Source: Steromphala cineraria (lineage: Eukaryota > Mollusca > Gastropoda > Trochida > Trochidae). Taken from it: 64,000 nt of DNA. The notes below the pieces were generated by a model. The model was not told where the DNA came from. It did no database searches and saw only the letters and a program-made list of their open reading frames with translations. This document shows, one piece after another, positions 12,540-26,710 of the stretch. The stretch covers positions 28,766,882-28,830,881 of the forward strand of contig OU744730.1 in NCBI GenBank assembly GCA_916613615.1, given 5' to 3'. The position numbers and the translations under genes were made by a program. The stretch's first letter is position 1; every line of letters starts with the position of its first letter.

Positions 12540-15500
12540 GATAAGATCTTAGAATGTTACATTCTATAACAATCTATACAGGCTGTGACAAGATTTGGTA
12601 ACCCTGATAGATATGTTTTAAAGTGTCGTTCAAACGTTATTTCATTAAGGATTGTCACATTTAGCACTATTATTCAATCATTAAGAAGAAAGTAGAAAAA
12701 CGTATGTAGTTTAATAGTTTAATTTTTTTTACATTGGGTCATAGACTAAGCCTGTTTGTAAACTCCTTGACTAGTGAGGATTGATTATATCATTGTTATG
12801 GTTTCAGTATTTGTACAAACTTAAAATGTGTAAAAATGTGTAAAAGTAACCTTAAGTTAAGAAAGCCCTTAGACATTAGTTTAGTTCTTAATAGCAATCC
12901 AGATCTATAACATTGTGAAAGTCATATCTAAACAGCTACATGTACGTGTATACAACAAGCAGCAAAAAGATTTACGCGTGCAATTGAAGTACACTTCTTT
13001 TATCTTTTTCCTCACTTCCTGTGTCTTTTGGATTATATGGTATACTTCTGATTGTATACATAATGTAAATGTAAAGTAAATATTATGAAGATAGCTTAAT
13101 AAATTGGACAATCCGTTTCATTTCTGTGAATAAAATGTGTTAAAATCAAATCAAGGTATACAATATATTTCTTCGTGGTTTATTTCTAATATATTCTTTA
13201 AAAATGACAGACTGACGATGAACTTCGTTACTTATAACTATTTAACTCACGACAAGATAATAAATTCATTAGATATAAGGTGAGTTTAAACATCATCAAA
13301 ACTGAGTAGAGATCACAATATAAGTTACCTGTCTAATCAAAAACGTGAATCGTTGATCTTACGAAAATGCTTTCCGATGAAGAAACGCTTATGCATAGAT
13401 CAGAAATACAAGAAACGCACTGTAGATTACCAGATTCAATTGCTCAATCAATCTGTATTTTGGCATTAAGAAGCATCAAACGTATAATACAAGTATATGT
13501 AAAAATTGCTTTTTAGAAAATAAGTGCGTTATTTGTACAGATGCATTTATTGCGTGCGCGTTCCGTAGTAATGAGAATTTAAATCTGTTAGGATGGGTAT
13601 GCTATCTTTATTTGATATATTTTTCAATAAATGTTATCATAAATAGGACACACATGTAGAAATATTCAAATGATATAAATGTTAATATAAATGAAAGTTT
13701 ACGTTTCTAACAGTTATTACGAACATTTAATGGGAAGCATATGGTAATAAAGTTGCTCATATTGTAAATATAATTGAAATGATAATGCTTTTTAGTTTTT
13801 AAAATTATTCAATACATCTTATTAAGGCTAATAATCCTATAATAATTGCTAAGACAACCGATTTATGTTCTTCACGCTTAGTTGATTATGATGAAAAATT
13901 GCCTCACGTGTATTTTTATCAGTTTCGGATTCGACAGCTAGATTTGATGAAATGATATGAATGTTTACACAAGGTCATCACATGTCTGATGTTTATCATT
14001 TATCATATTAATAACATTGTTTACCCATCATAGATGGCATCGTTTTGACATTCACTATAAAACATTTGATTCATATCAATAAACACCTGTAGGGAAATGT
14101 TTGAACATCGCGATGAGTGGCAAGATATATTCTGATGATTGATGTAAGAGCTTTCAATATGGAAATCATTATATGTAATTTGATAATTTAAGAGACATAC
14201 AATATTGCTTTCATGTTTTTAACCAATTTTGTCTACATCAAAGACAATATATAAAAATGGAAAAATATGCCTACTGGTGCAAAATATCAACTTTATATTA
14301 CGACGAATACTTTATAACACATAAAAACGTGTTTTCTTATGCTGAAAAAAACCTTTCCAGTGTTCACGTTTTCTGTAGTAATTTTGCAACTATTTCTCAA
14401 AGTACGATCGAATTCATTTTTTGATTCATTTACCAGATGGAAAAGCAAGTATTTTTGTGATTGTTTTGTGCCTCAACAGAACATGACTTTATCACTTAGC
14501 TTTGTTGTTCTTTTTAAAATACATTCTAGGAATGAATTTGTCTTTAGAAATATTCTTCTTCTTTCAGATTCTAAGATAACTTATGAAGCTCTACTGATCG
14601 TTGTGAACTTAGTTATCAATCAAGGTATTAATATAAAATCACTATTAATATTCTTTTTTGGGATTATGCTGTCACCTATGAAAGAAACCTTTGTTTGCTC
14701 AATGAAAAGGACATCAACGATAAATTTGATGAGACAATGTCATTTGATAAAACGTGTATGAGATATCTATATCCTGCTTTGGGCTGAGCCCACACTGAAC
14801 TATACACTGCAGCATTTAAGATAGTTACTTAATTCAGCTCATTTGCGATATCAAGTTCAGAAAAACATGGCACAAGAACTGATCTTACGGGGCTTGACGG
14901 CGGGCACTTACTACGAATACAACATTGAAAATGTTTTCACTGTTGTTTTTTCTCTCTTTTTAGGCTATGATGTGTATATTGAAAACTATTATGCCAATGC
15001 TTTGTTTTCATTGAAAAACATCATTCGATCGTATTATGAAATGAAACCTTCACTTAAACACTACTGCATGATGTCTCTAGCTGAAGTGTAAATAACCCTA
15101 AATTTCATTGTATACGAATATCGATATCTCTATCTCTGTATCATTATATATCATCATAATAGCAAGATATTCATTACGTATTTTGGTTGTGTATTGTAGA
15201 CTGTTATTTGTCAGTATGTAAATTGCAAATGCCCTTACACATCGTTTTTATATACAAATTGTGTTTCTTTTTCATGTCAAAATTTCTCATTGACAAATTC
15301 TTCAATTATGACCTAAATCTGCATGCTTTAAGTTACGTTTTGACGTACATTGACTTCAGCAAAAGTGATTAAGGATAATCCATTGTTCATGTTTGAAAAA
15401 CAGAGTTCTTTACGTTTTGGTATCGTCTTGTCTCGAGCACGATTGAATAGATAGAAGGGATCTATTTTTTATATTTCGATTTGTTTAATTTCTTTTTACA

Positions 15501-16850
15501 AATAATTTCATAGAGAAATCCATGACACAGTCCAAAGAAACAACATTTGTATTTAAAACTACCGATCGCTTATGACGGATTTTATAGACATAAACATAGT
15601 GTGAAAAGTGAAACTTTACCCCTGCCTTGTGCTGGTTAGCTTTTAGGTAAACATACAAATATTTCAACTTAAAATGAATCTTTCTTCTTAAGTGGAATGT
15701 AACATATTCCGTGAAGTTTTTATGCAACAATGTCTCAAATGCATCCAAACTTTCATAGTATTTCTACAAGGATACGTATGTATCTGTTAACTTTGGATCA
15801 TATTTAACCTCAAACTGATTAACATTTACCGTGTCCATTTGTTTTTGATTTCATCTTTTGCTCATGTTTACATTTCTGGGTCACTCACTAAATGCTCATG
15901 TCGCGGAATTTTACAGATCTTCGTGAACGTAGGGAACTACATGTTTAACCCGTTTATTATGATACCTCAGGAAATATGTTTTGGTTCAATATTTCACACT
16001 CTTATCTTTTGTATGACGTAAAAAGAATATTTTTTTCTTACACTGAAATTATTCACATTCACATTTTCCATTAAAATGATAAGCATGTCAAGGTCGATGT
16101 TACAACTAATGAAGGTTTTTTTGGGGTCCTTGCCAGAAAACTTTGAAAACAGATTGTATTCTTTGTATGTTTCAGCAGGTGAAAGCGTATGTTAAATAGC
16201 CGCTCGGTGAGTTGTTGCGGTCGCATATGCAAAACTTTATCAATAGTGTTATTTTGATTGGCAAGTATCGACTGATGCAGGAAAGTGTTATTTTAGAGCC
16301 AATCGACGTTTTATAGTAACAAAAAGAAGCTTTGAAGTCGTGATTATAATCGAAAACCGGATTATGACGCTCAGTTATCAGTCAAACATAATTTTGGAAA
16401 CTTATCTTAAGCTGTCAGAATAATAGTTACTGAGTGATAATGTTTAAAAGGTTATAATACTAGTATTCCTGTAAATAAGACGAATGAATTTGGCTGTTAT
16501 CAGATTGTCGTTGAAACTAATATTTATGATATATTTGCCGTTTGGGAAATGATGTTTGAGATTTTAAATATTTATGTATTTAATTATACCATCTACGTTT
16601 GTTTTCAAAACATTTGTCTAAAATCACGGAGGGGTTATTTAAGGTTCTACTGAAATTCAGAAGAATTGTCAACAAGAAGGGACCGAGATACAGTCAACAT
16701 TTTTTGCATTTGGATTGATGGATGAGGACAGGACATCGTACTCAATATGTCCCTCTTAATTTGTTCAAAATAAACATCACTCAAAAATAGAATTTCAAAA
16801 CTTTATTAATTCAATTATTTTATTATAGATCTGATTATACATAGAACCAT
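12540..16850. other. Intergenic, upstream of gene 2
   Basis: No supported gene. A segment near 13965 (GGTCATCACATGTCTGATG) has diverged counterparts near 20705 and 28535, at similar distances upstream of genes 3 and 4. The 140-residue frame at 14339-14761 and the 82-residue frame at 14843-15091 are unusually long for this composition, but I recognise no domain in either. Confidence 0.45.
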
Positions 16851-16852
16851 GT

Positions 16853-18140
16853 TTATTGCTGGCACGTTCTTCTACTTCCAAAGCTAGCTCTCTTGCATCG
16901 GAGGTTTCTGCAGCACTCACGTCTCCCGTCGAGTTCACATGTTTCATCACGTTGGATACACCGGTTCTGAGAAGTGAAGTTGGTATTGAGTTCAGTAAGT
17001 TTTATCAATACATTCATGTTTTTCTTTTAGTGATTGTTAATTATGATATCTGTATAACATAGAGAAAAACACAAAAGATGTCGATTTGTCTATTGATTGA
17101 ACATACCACACGTGGTATACATAGCACTACCAAACCGATCTTTTTACAGTGATCGCTTAAATTTTTTGAGCTAAGATTATCACCAGATGCCAGGAAAGTC
17201 GAGGCAACTTAAACATCACTGCTAACAATGTACGCTGACTTGGTTAGTTAATTTTGACACCACATTTTACCGCATCTCATTTTGTTTTACTAGCGCTCTT
17301 TTTAAAATCATTGATAAAATGCCATCGGATCAGCCTCTTTCCCAGCCTCGTTCACGTAGGTTTGATACCAAACGTTAAAAAAATAGTCACTTGGCGTACA
17401 AATATTTTTTTCTTATCAACTTACATTGCCTCCAGGTCCAGATCCACCATTGCGTCTACAACGGTTGTTTACACAATTCAGTTGGTTACAGCAGTTCAGA
17501 CCGTTGTTGTTGCATCTGTCATTATTAGCCTGGCACTAGAATCAGAAACATTAATGTTGTGTAACAGGGGTCTGAAAAATTACTCAGATCTTTCGTGGAA
17601 TAAACAATTGAGAAAGTTGTATTTTACACATATATACTACGAAAATTTGGTCTCTACGAACCATTGGTTCCCATATACAAAGGGATTGATAAGTTAATAG
17701 AAATGCAACTTTAACATGATGATACTTACCATAAAGAGATTCGTATTATCACAAAATGCATATCATAAAGGGTGTCTTAAATACTTCATATTCGTCAATC
17801 ACCGTTTTCCTCATAAGGTCTGTTTTCAAGTACAGTTTTCAACTATCAACTATTATCAACTATGCCATTTTAATCTTCATATACAAAACTCGAGATCTAC
17901 ACGCACTGGTTTAGTAGCATACAGCCTTCACTTCCTTCGAATCATGATCATTTGAAGTGATAATATGTACCGTATCAATGTTGTTGGTACAGGATACAAG
18001 TATTATGCGTACTACACTGCAAAGGCTACCGAAGAAAATGATAAAAGCATGTGTACCTGTCCAAATCCCTGTGGGTTAATTTCCTGTGCAGTAGTCAGTG
18101 CAACGAGGACGATGAAACAGGCAATTATAACAACCTTCAT
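16853..18140 (-). CDS. Gene 3: secreted double cystine-knot peptide precursor
   Basis: Minus-strand coding exons are 18140-18057 (signal), 17535-17425 (knot 1) and 16966-16853 (knot 2 and stop), phase 0, giving 102 residues. The signal peptide (about residues 1-18, ending TTA) is followed by QEINPQGFGQ, whose N-terminal Gln could cyclise. Knot 1 spacing is C-x6-C-x6-CC-x4-C-x4-C, followed by linker RRNGGSGPGGN. Knot 2 is C-x6-C-x7-CC-x4-C-x10-C. Acceptors are TTTTTCAG, TCTAG and TTCTCAG; donors are GTACAC and GTAAGT. The stop codon overlaps an AATAAA, with another polyadenylation signal at 16802-16807. It differs from gene 4 at only a few residues, mostly in knot 1. Function unknown; secreted basic disulfide-rich peptide is the safe description. 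Confidence 0.88.
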
Positions 18141-18990
18141 GATGCTTCTGAAAAAATACATAACCCTAATCAAACGGCAATATTTAAAAAAGTATTCGTG
18201 TTTTTTTATCGATATTTTGCGACCATCCATGAGAAGATCGGACCAAACTTCAATCAAGCGTGGCCATTTCACAATTTCCGGTTCCTAAATATACGCTTGA
18301 AAGTCGTCTTTGTCGACCATGACTAGATTTTATTAATTTTTTTTTCAGAATCAGGCACTAGTTGCCGATCAATTTGATATCTATCGGACGCAATTGCGGT
18401 ATCTGAGACGCGGTGTAAAACCTACACACATAATAATGATGTCACCAAAAGCGGATTCGTTAAAATCTATGGTGCATTTGCAGGGGGTACTGTACTTTGT
18501 ATTTGTCGAATTCAATATTTTATTATTTGATTAAAACATGTAAATATGATATCAAAGTTTCAAGAAGTTTTCTACCAAGTGATGTATTTATTTTCTTAAT
18601 AGCTAAATTTCATCACGAACCGCATGAAAGTATGACAATGGGTCTTTAACTTTCTTTATTCCTGAAAAAGCAGTAACTGTCTGTTTTGACGTCAAAAGGT
18701 AATTACTCTACCGGTTTTTGCATTTGTAAAGGGTAAACTTTATGTGGATGTATTTTTATTATTTCACCCAAAATGAATGAATGGGTAGAGTAAAAACTTG
18801 AGTCACGGAAACTGTTAGATGTACTTCGAGACACTATATCACAAACTGCATAAAATTATATCCACCAGAAGTATAACAATTTGTGACAATGCTGTTGAGA
18901 CAGTTACCTAAACTGTTTCTATTAAAATAAGCGAACTATATAAAGCTATATCATATTTTGTTTAACTTAAAAATTGAACAAATTACTTAC

Positions 18991-19088
18991 ATTGATGGTT
19001 CCACTGTTGGATACGGTAGTTTTGTCAATAGGTTTGTGGTCTTATATAGTAAAGGAGGATGCATATAAGTGGTCAAGTTGTCAATTTG
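18991..19088 (-). promoter_or_regulatory. Gene 3 core promoter and 5' UTR exon
   Basis: A minus-strand TATATAA box at 19048-19042 lies upstream of a leader exon ending at 18991 with ATCAAT|GTAAGT. The TTGACAACTT word upstream (about 19087-19078) is almost identical to that of gene 2. The leader splices to the signal exon acceptor at 18148-18150. Start site about 19017 by TATA spacing. Confidence 0.7.
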
Positions 19089-22000
19089 AGAAAATAATCT
19101 CATGAATGATCTATCTGAATAATCTATACAATATGTGACCGGCTTTGATTTCATTGATAACTCGGACAACGATCAAATGGTTTTACGAATATAATGTGGT
19201 TTTGCGATGAATCAGTTAAAAAAAATGCACAACAAATCATGCTTTTTAAAAACAATAACTACAGTATGTGGATCATAGAAAATTGGACACAAGATGTATT
19301 TGGTAAAGTGAGTTTGCAATAAAATATTTCAAAGCAAATTGCAGGTAGATTTAACCAATAACGACAGTATTTGACACTGAAATGAATATCAGAGTGAATA
19401 CTGGTTTCCTTTATATTTCGTTTATGAAATTGAATTAAAATAAGTTTTAAGTGCATTTCTTATAACCTGCAATTAGAACTTTAATCATTCTCACACATTT
19501 GTTACGACTATTTGACATTTGGGATCTATATGAACCTTCTGAAGTGTAAGTTGTTAAAAGTAAGGTAACTCTCCGGCTGATGACAAAAATGCCATAGCTA
19601 AAATGAAAAGGAAGAACACAAAACAAAAAGCATCAACATATTCTTAGAGTTTTAATAATCAGAACTATAAATACTACAAAAATATGTTCAGTTGGGGTAA
19701 TTACTGCCGTTTCTGATGGCACCTTTCATGGACAGCTAAGATTTATCTAGCAACAAAACAGTGAATGCGTGACTTGTTACACGCCCATTTTGTTACCTAA
19801 TAATCATTGTTATTGTTAAGTCAATTAAATTTTTATTGTAACAATTTAAAAAAAAAAAAAAATAAATTATTAACGATGTCAAGGAAATAGTGACCACTCA
19901 ACATAAGTCATTTGACGATGTTACAACAATTAGCATTTGTAGTAACAAAGATAACCACATCAATTGTAATTAAATAATTACAAAATGCAGTATTCCAGTT
20001 GAAACAATGGACATCACTTTGTAAGAGTCTGGTTAACACGTCACACATTGGCGAGTTTTATTGCCCCAGCCCAAGTTGGTCATTCAAATATAGCCAAATC
20101 CAAAACTGTGGATTATTATTTATACATTTTTATGTATTTACTAATTAAATACAAAATCGAAATGAAGATGATATGTTCGCATCATCATTACTTCAAGTGA
20201 TCAAAATAAATTGAATGAGAGTCCAAACACCCCTTTTGTCTTATTTTGGAACGTTCCAACGTGATGTAAGCCAATTTACAACTAAAATCACAGTACCGAT
20301 CGGTCGAATGGATTTTTCTATTCTAAAACTAGAAATGAGACGAATAGGTATGCGGCCGTTAAATACGTGTTCTTAATGAAAGGCTTATAAAAGGTGTTAA
20401 CTGGATGAATTAAGAACAATCAACCCAAGTTCTTATTTTGTTGGAATATCTTTGAAGGAAAAACGAACGAAACGTGATGAATCAAGTCTAACGGTTGGTA
20501 AATGAAAATAGAATATAGGTACATTTAATCAAATTTAACCATTTTATTCATTGAGTAACAAACGATACATATATAAAAAAAAGTTATTGTATCCAATGTA
20601 CATGTACACTTTGTTTGTACACTAAATGTTGACGAAGATGCCCAACATTTTTGGTGCGAATTAGACAGCAGATTGGACGATGTTCTTTGATTGTGTATAA
20701 ACAGTCATCACATGTCTGATAATGATGATATAAATGTTTAATAGACTTCGATGTAATCTTTTCTGACAGTTTGAGATTGGGGCGATGATGAAAGCACACG
20801 TATATTATTGTAAATCATTTACTATTAATATATTTGATTACCTGAATTATGACCTTCGTACTTCATGATTGACGAGATACATTTTGACAATAGCCACGTG
20901 TCCATGCGATTTCATTGCAAAATAAAAGTGATGGACACAAAATATCGTTTTTTCTTTGAAAATATTCTGTTTAAAAAATATCCAAACAATATCAGCATGA
21001 CTTCCAGCCATGCATGTTTTCTCCTGAACCTGGATCGTTCAGATGATCATGTTATGTTTTGTCTTTAACATGTTATGAGAAAAATCATATTGAAAATGAT
21101 GTTTTTTTCACAATTTTATAATTTTACACATCCTTCGCATAGAGAGGCAATGCAATCTAAATGCAAATTTTTCTCAAAACCAAAACGCTGTCTTGTAGAT
21201 ACAGTTCATAACCAACTATACTTTGTAACCTAAACATAACATAAACCCAATTTAAAAAAACAAGTACTAATGTATTCTAACGTCTTCTTGATTAAGATAT
21301 TGAATAGCAAATGTACGAAGTCGATGAAAGTATTTTTTATAAAAGAAATTGTCATATGAAGCTGTTTAATGATTGTTAAGTTACATCCCATCATCTAACC
21401 AAACAACTAATATCGACTGCATATTAATGTTTCTTAACCTCGTCTTGAAGTTTAGCAAATATCCAAGGTCGACGAATATGGTTTCGTTTCGAAGGAACCG
21501 TCACATAAATATCCAAGATCTAGCATACACTGTCAAACAAATACAGATTCATGAGTGATATTGTACCGGTAGAGGATGAACACAGGCCCTCACTCATGTA
21601 TCTGTTTCCTTTATTCATATTTTCTTTTCACTTGACATCAGACACATTGATCGAAGAACTGCCTTTTCTCCAGGGATGATCTTTTTGTCAGTAATATCAA
21701 CGAGCATTTACCTCCTTAAAATACAATTAAATCATACCATGATTGTTGATTCATATCCCATTATCTAAAGAAAGTACTTGTATCGACTCCATATTAATGT
21801 ATTCTTACTAAGGTCGATTTTGTTTTCAAAGGAACCGCCACATCAAGATTCATAATAATTTGGTATTATCTTTCTTTATCTAACCTTACCTGTCAAACAA
21901 AAAGAGGACTTATGAGTGATATTGTACAGAGACAGGGTGAGCAAATGAACTCTGTTTGTTATCATGCAGCTGTTTTTATTTTTTTCATGTTCTCATTTGT

Positions 22001-22690
22001 ATTCTGATAAATAAATATTGTTGTTTTCAGTGGAGCATGGGCAAGTGTTAATCCTTAAGGTATTTGTTCATGATCCAAATGGACTTTCATAGCCATTCAT
22101 TCTTTCCAAAATTTCAAAATAAAAACGACAACCAAATTATAACGTCGATGCAAAGGCTTGTGATTAATACCAAACACCTATAAACCGCCAAAAGCAAATG
22201 GATTATTAATTGTAGACTGCCACAATCACGGAACGAATGTTGAGATATTTGATAAATCTGAGCCGACGTTATACCTACATAAGACAATCACAAACATTGT
22301 CTCTGTGTGACATCATCGATAGTACACAAAAAATGGTTTGAGGTAACACATGAAGGAGCTTGCACTGATATTATGAAAGCTGTTGGAATGTGAAACAGCG
22401 ATACTTTATTTACTCTGTCCAACGCGCTTACTTAAAATTCAACATTGATTTGTGTCTATGTTGTCTAAGATTGAAGACACTCCCCACATGTCATAGTGTC
22501 AATATTTAATTTACTACAGTTCGGCAGTGACTGACAACGATTACTAGGCGTCAAAATTAATTTCTTCGAGTCTATTAAAAAAGGAATTTGCTTAATTAAC
22601 CTGTCTATAGAAGTTCCATAATGTATCAACAAAAGAAAACACAAACATCATCAACGGCCATCAGCTGTAATTTGGTCTAATGGTATAGGG
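19089..22690. other. Intergenic, upstream of gene 3
   Basis: No supported gene. An imperfect direct repeat of about 200 bp occurs at about 21379-21600 and 21750-21950, sharing ATATCGACT, AAGGAACCG and a TGAGTGATATTGTAC core. Confidence 0.5.
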
Positions 22691-22759
22691 CTATGGTCAA
22701 TTGAAGTTTAATTGTAAATCAATGGTTTACCGTTATCTCGTCATTTTTTATGCTGAAAA

Positions 22760-23180
22760 CAATGCGCGTTTCTATCAACTTTCATGTTACCAAGTCATTT
22801 ATGTTGGGTTAAGCCAATGTGCTTTTCTATCAACTCTCATGTTACCAAGTAATTTATTTTGGGTTAAGCCAATATGCTTTTCTATCAACTTTCATGTAAC
22901 AGAGTTATATATTTTGGGTGAAGACAATGTGCTTTTTCTATCAACTCTCATGTTACCAAGTCATTTATTTTGGATGAAGATAATGGACTTTTCTATTAAC
23001 TCTCATGTTACCAAGTCATTTATTTTTGGTGAAGACAATGCGAGTTTCTATCAACTCTCATTTTACCAAGTCTTTTTTGGGGGGTGAAGACAATGCGATT
23101 TTCTATCAACTCTCATGTTACCAAGTCATATATTTTGGGTGGAGACAATGTGCTTTTCTATCAACTCACAGGTTACAAAC
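22760..23180. repeat. 55-bp minisatellite, about 7.5 units
   Basis: The word TCTATCAACT recurs at 22771, 22826, 22881, 22937, 22992 (one base changed), 23047, 23102 and 23157, a period of 55 bp. Each unit contains CATGTTACCAAGTCATTTAT and TTGGGTGAAGACAATG-like segments. Because 55 is not a multiple of three, the long open frame across it reads successive units in different phases and is unlikely to be a gene. Confidence 0.92.
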
Positions 23181-23649
23181 TATATAACAATGAAGAGGTA
23201 TGAGCAAGTATTGATGCATGAGGATCATTTAAGCAATATTCCGTAAAATGCAAAAATCTTTTGGATACCATCGTTCTTGTATGACAATAAAGACTGACGA
23301 TTGAACTAATTTCCAGTTATCAATTTTTAGCGATTTTACGGAAATTCCAGTGCCTCTGTTTGGTTCCCATAATACCCTTATATCTATAGAGATACAATTT
23401 TATAAATATTGTCTGTCAATGGGTAATGGAATTGAATGAATATGGACAATGAAATAACATCTAATTTGACTTTTTAGTTTTTTTATACCTTTGTATAAGC
23501 CTTAAAAAAATTCATAATCAGGCAAATTCCTATCACGAGTTCGGTGTTTCTGTATTTTCAATTTGAAATAATCATTTAAATAGCATGGATGGTCGTATAA
23601 AACACTACAGAACAGAGGTCTGTTATTAAAATCACCATATCAGTTCACA

Positions 23650-24017
23650 TTAAAGGGGCAGTAGCACGTTTTTTGATAATTTTATATTTGAATTTTTTCA
23701 CTGATAATAATTATCAGATAAACATTATTGTAAGTTATTGCTAAATGTATCAATTTGATAGTGTCCAAAATCTCATAACACAAAGCAATGATCTATAGTA
23801 AGAGGAAAAATAATGAAATTCCCCTAAAATCCACGTGTGAACACCTTTAATTCTTTTGTGTAAGAAAAAGGAATCCCAGGGCTAAACTTTACATTATATA
23901 TTTGATTTATTACTGCTTCATTTAGTTTAAATACATTGTCTTTCACTTGAAACCATGTATTTTCATTTTCCTGACATAACCTTTACATCCCACTATAAAC
24001 GTGACCACTAATTTCCT
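23650..24017. mobile_element. TTAA-flanked MITE, copy 2 (decayed right end)
   Basis: Left end TTAA at 23650-23653 followed by AGGGGCAGTAGCACG. The interior matches the other copies, but the right inverted end is degraded near 24000-24017. Confidence 0.75.
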
Positions 24018-24259
24018 TTCTCCTGGGATTAAAGCAACAAATGAGTGTGCTGTAGTTACAGTGCGTATATGAAATACAATACACCTCATATAGGGAATAA
24101 GATGGCATTAATTCCCATATTATGTCTTGTGTCTCATTCACTATGTATATTTACTTTAACACCATTCGAATAATGCAACATACGTTGAATAGAGGATATC
24201 ATCTAGAGTTCGATGCAAATACTACATTAGAGTCTTTTTGGAACAGTAATATTAATGTG

Positions 24260-24570
24260 AGTATATATATGGCACCTTTCAACGTCCTAAGACATGCTCA
24301 GAGTGCTAAAAAATATATGAGGATTGTACTTTCACAGCTGCGTATAAGCGCTAGTCGCGACCACGTAGGTCGATCAGAACATCCTGTTTTCAGATACCCA
24401 TTTTAACAGCTAGTTGGACTGAGTGCAATGGGGATGAACTTCCTTGCCAAAATAGTCAACACAGGATGAGACCAAGGTCACACTTACTTTGGATTCTCAG
24501 GGATTCAAAACTGGGAGCGTGCTTACCTCTACATCACTGTGCTACAACAAGATCCTTACAATTGTAAGAA
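24260..24570 (-). mobile_element. tRNA-derived SINE, copy 1
   Basis: On the minus strand the head has an A-box-like GATGTAGAGGTAAGCACGC and a B-box-like TTTTGAATCCC. It is followed by a conserved middle with GGCAAGGAAG and CATTGCACTCAGTCC, and a tail with GAGCATGTCTTAGGACG. The same middle occurs near 44410 and the same tail near 52915. Confidence 0.7.
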
Positions 24571-24818
24571 TTATAATTGCTGACTAACTCAGATGTTCGC
24601 TTGGGTGGCGTTAGCATTTTTTACATTAATAATTATTCACAGACTACTGATACAGGAACTTTTTATGTGTTTATTAGTATTTTTATTGTTTAGAAAACAA
24701 ACCAATTTTAGCTTAATGATGTTCTACATCATTGTCATTTAAACAAAATATACAACTCGAAAATAGATTTTCAAGTTTTATTCATTAAATTATTTTGTCA
24801 GTGTTTACAGAATTATTT

Positions 24819-26065
24819 TTAACGTTGACATGTTCTTCTGCTTCCAAACGTTGCTCTTTTGCATCTGAGATTTCTGCAGCATTCACGCCTTCCATCGAGT
24901 TCACATGTCTCGTCGCGTTGGATACACCGGTTCTGGAATAAAAATGGTAAATATTAAAGAATCCATTCAGTTGTTATCCATATTTTTAGTGATTTTGGAA
25001 TGCACGATAAACAGAATGTACATGACGTGATAAAGTTTGTTTTTAAATGTAAGCTTACTTTATCAGAGGTGCCCTGTCGAATGTTTCATGGGGAACAGGA
25101 CAGAACAAAAAACTATTTTCCTAAAGATGTTATCTTACATAAACCCTTTTATACTGTCACACCACCGAAAGCCTTTCGCATTTACAGACGGAGCATTCGT
25201 AAATTTTCAAGGGTAATATGTCTACTGGCTGCTTTAGATAACTTTCCTAAGTCATGCTTAATATTGTCATTTTACTGAACCAATTAGATTCAAAATGATT
25301 CTTTTCAGCAAGCATCAGTACGTTTCTGTTAAAGGTCAACATTACAAATATTTGAAACTTGGACAACAATTTTCTAAGTGACTCATAAGTACTTACATTG
25401 CCTCCGGGTCCGGACCCACCATCGCGTCTACAACGGTTGTTTGTACATCTCAGCTGATTACAGCAGTTCAGACCGTTGTTGTTACATCTGTCGTTGTTAG
25501 CCTGGCACTAGAATATTAAATATCATAAGATGAAGTAAAATTGAAAAAGATGGTATCCTAAAGTTTGACATAACAAAATTATTATTCGATTTTATCATAT
25601 TTTATTCAATGAGAAGCAATGTAACCTAGCGTTGACACTTATAATTCAGATAATTTTTATATATAATTGGGTTCCCTTTTTAAACTTTGCATATCATTTA
25701 GCATATATATATATGTTTGAAGGCCGTCAACGTTAATATTTCAATCAGAAAGACCAGAAACTACTTTTTAATTTTTTTGTCATAAACATGACTAACTGAA
25801 ATCAAGATCTATTCGCATGGCTTACCATAACAATATTTTTTAATTCCTACAAATAACGATTAAAATAAGTCAAAGAATATATGTCATTGACAGTCAAGGT
25901 TGTTGAAGTGGTATATAAGTCGGATAAATAACTCCCGACGTTTTCATAGACAACCGAGAAATAAGATGAAAGCATATATACCTGTCCAAATCCCTGAGGG
26001 TTAATTTCCTGTGCAACAGTCAGTGCAACAAGGACGAGGAGACAGACGGCAATGATAACTTTCAT
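24819..26065 (-). CDS. Gene 4: secreted double cystine-knot peptide precursor
   Basis: Minus-strand coding exons are 26065-25982 (signal), 25507-25397 (knot 1) and 24932-24819 (knot 2 and stop), phase 0, giving 102 residues. The signal peptide ends TVA, followed by QEINPQGFGQ exactly as in gene 3. Knot 1 is C-x6-C-x6-CC-x4-C-x4-C with linker RRDGGSGPGGN; knot 2 is C-x6-C-x7-CC-x4-C-x10-C. Compared with gene 3, knot 2 carries mostly synonymous changes and only about two amino-acid differences, so both copies look functional. Polyadenylation signal at 24777-24782. The ATG follows the ATTTTCAG acceptor by seven bases, as in genes 2 and 3. Same uncertainty of function. Confidence 0.88.
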
Positions 26066-26621
26066 GATGCTTCTGAAAATAAGAGTTAACATTCTCCACT
26101 AATAAAATGCAAGTTAATGTATTTTAATAGTAAATTTTATTTTTTAAATAAGAGCTATGACATAAGAGACTGCGGTGATACGTTTGATGATGGATCTGAA
26201 TATTAACATAAATAATAAAATCATATTTCAAATAAAAGGAATGTATGGCATATCTTTTAACTCCAAATACCTCATATTCAATGAAGGAAGCTTTTTTCGA
26301 GGTATTGACCTTTAACTGATTGTTTGTAGAAAATTAAGCTTTTTTTCAGATTCAAAATTATTTCCTTTACATCGATCATTTGAATAGGTAATAGAAAATG
26401 GAATAGACAATATGTACATGTCATACGATGTAACTACATGTTTTTGTACATACACATATTGAACTGTATGATGATTGTAAATTAAAGATTACTATTTGAC
26501 ATAGTTCAAAGTTGACAAATGCTGTTGATGTAAGTGAATGTAACTCATGAATATGCCAATTCAAAGAACTTACAAACTTCATCATAAATCGACAAGATAT
26601 ACAATGAAACAAATTACTTAC

Positions 26622-26710
26622 TTTGGTCGTTCCAGTATAGGATATGGTGATCAGCCAGGTTATGGTCTTATATTGTGAGCGCGACACATAAAAGGTGTCC
26701 ACTTGTCAGA
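26622..26710 (-). promoter_or_regulatory. Gene 4 core promoter and 5' UTR exon
   Basis: The TATA element is AATATAA (minus strand, 26674-26668), followed by GACC as in gene 3. The leader exon ends at 26622 with CCAAA|GTAAGT. A CTGACAAGT word lies just upstream near 26703. The region further upstream is alignable with the gene 3 promoter. Start site about 26643 by TATA spacing. Confidence 0.65.

Noticed and set aside
14339..15091. Two adjacent plus-strand ORFs (140 and 82 residues), the second with LRGLTAGTYYEYNI resembling a fibronectin-type III strand
   Set aside because: Only a few residues fit, with no second domain landmark, splice sites or promoter; left unannotated.
17254..17697. Plus-strand 147-residue ORF
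   Set aside because: Covers the antisense of gene 3 knot-1 exon and intron; its Val/Ser-rich content comes from reading Asn/Cys codons backwards.
22701..23187. Overlapping 128- and 60-residue repeat ORFs
   Set aside because: Produced by a 55-bp minisatellite whose unit length is not a multiple of three.
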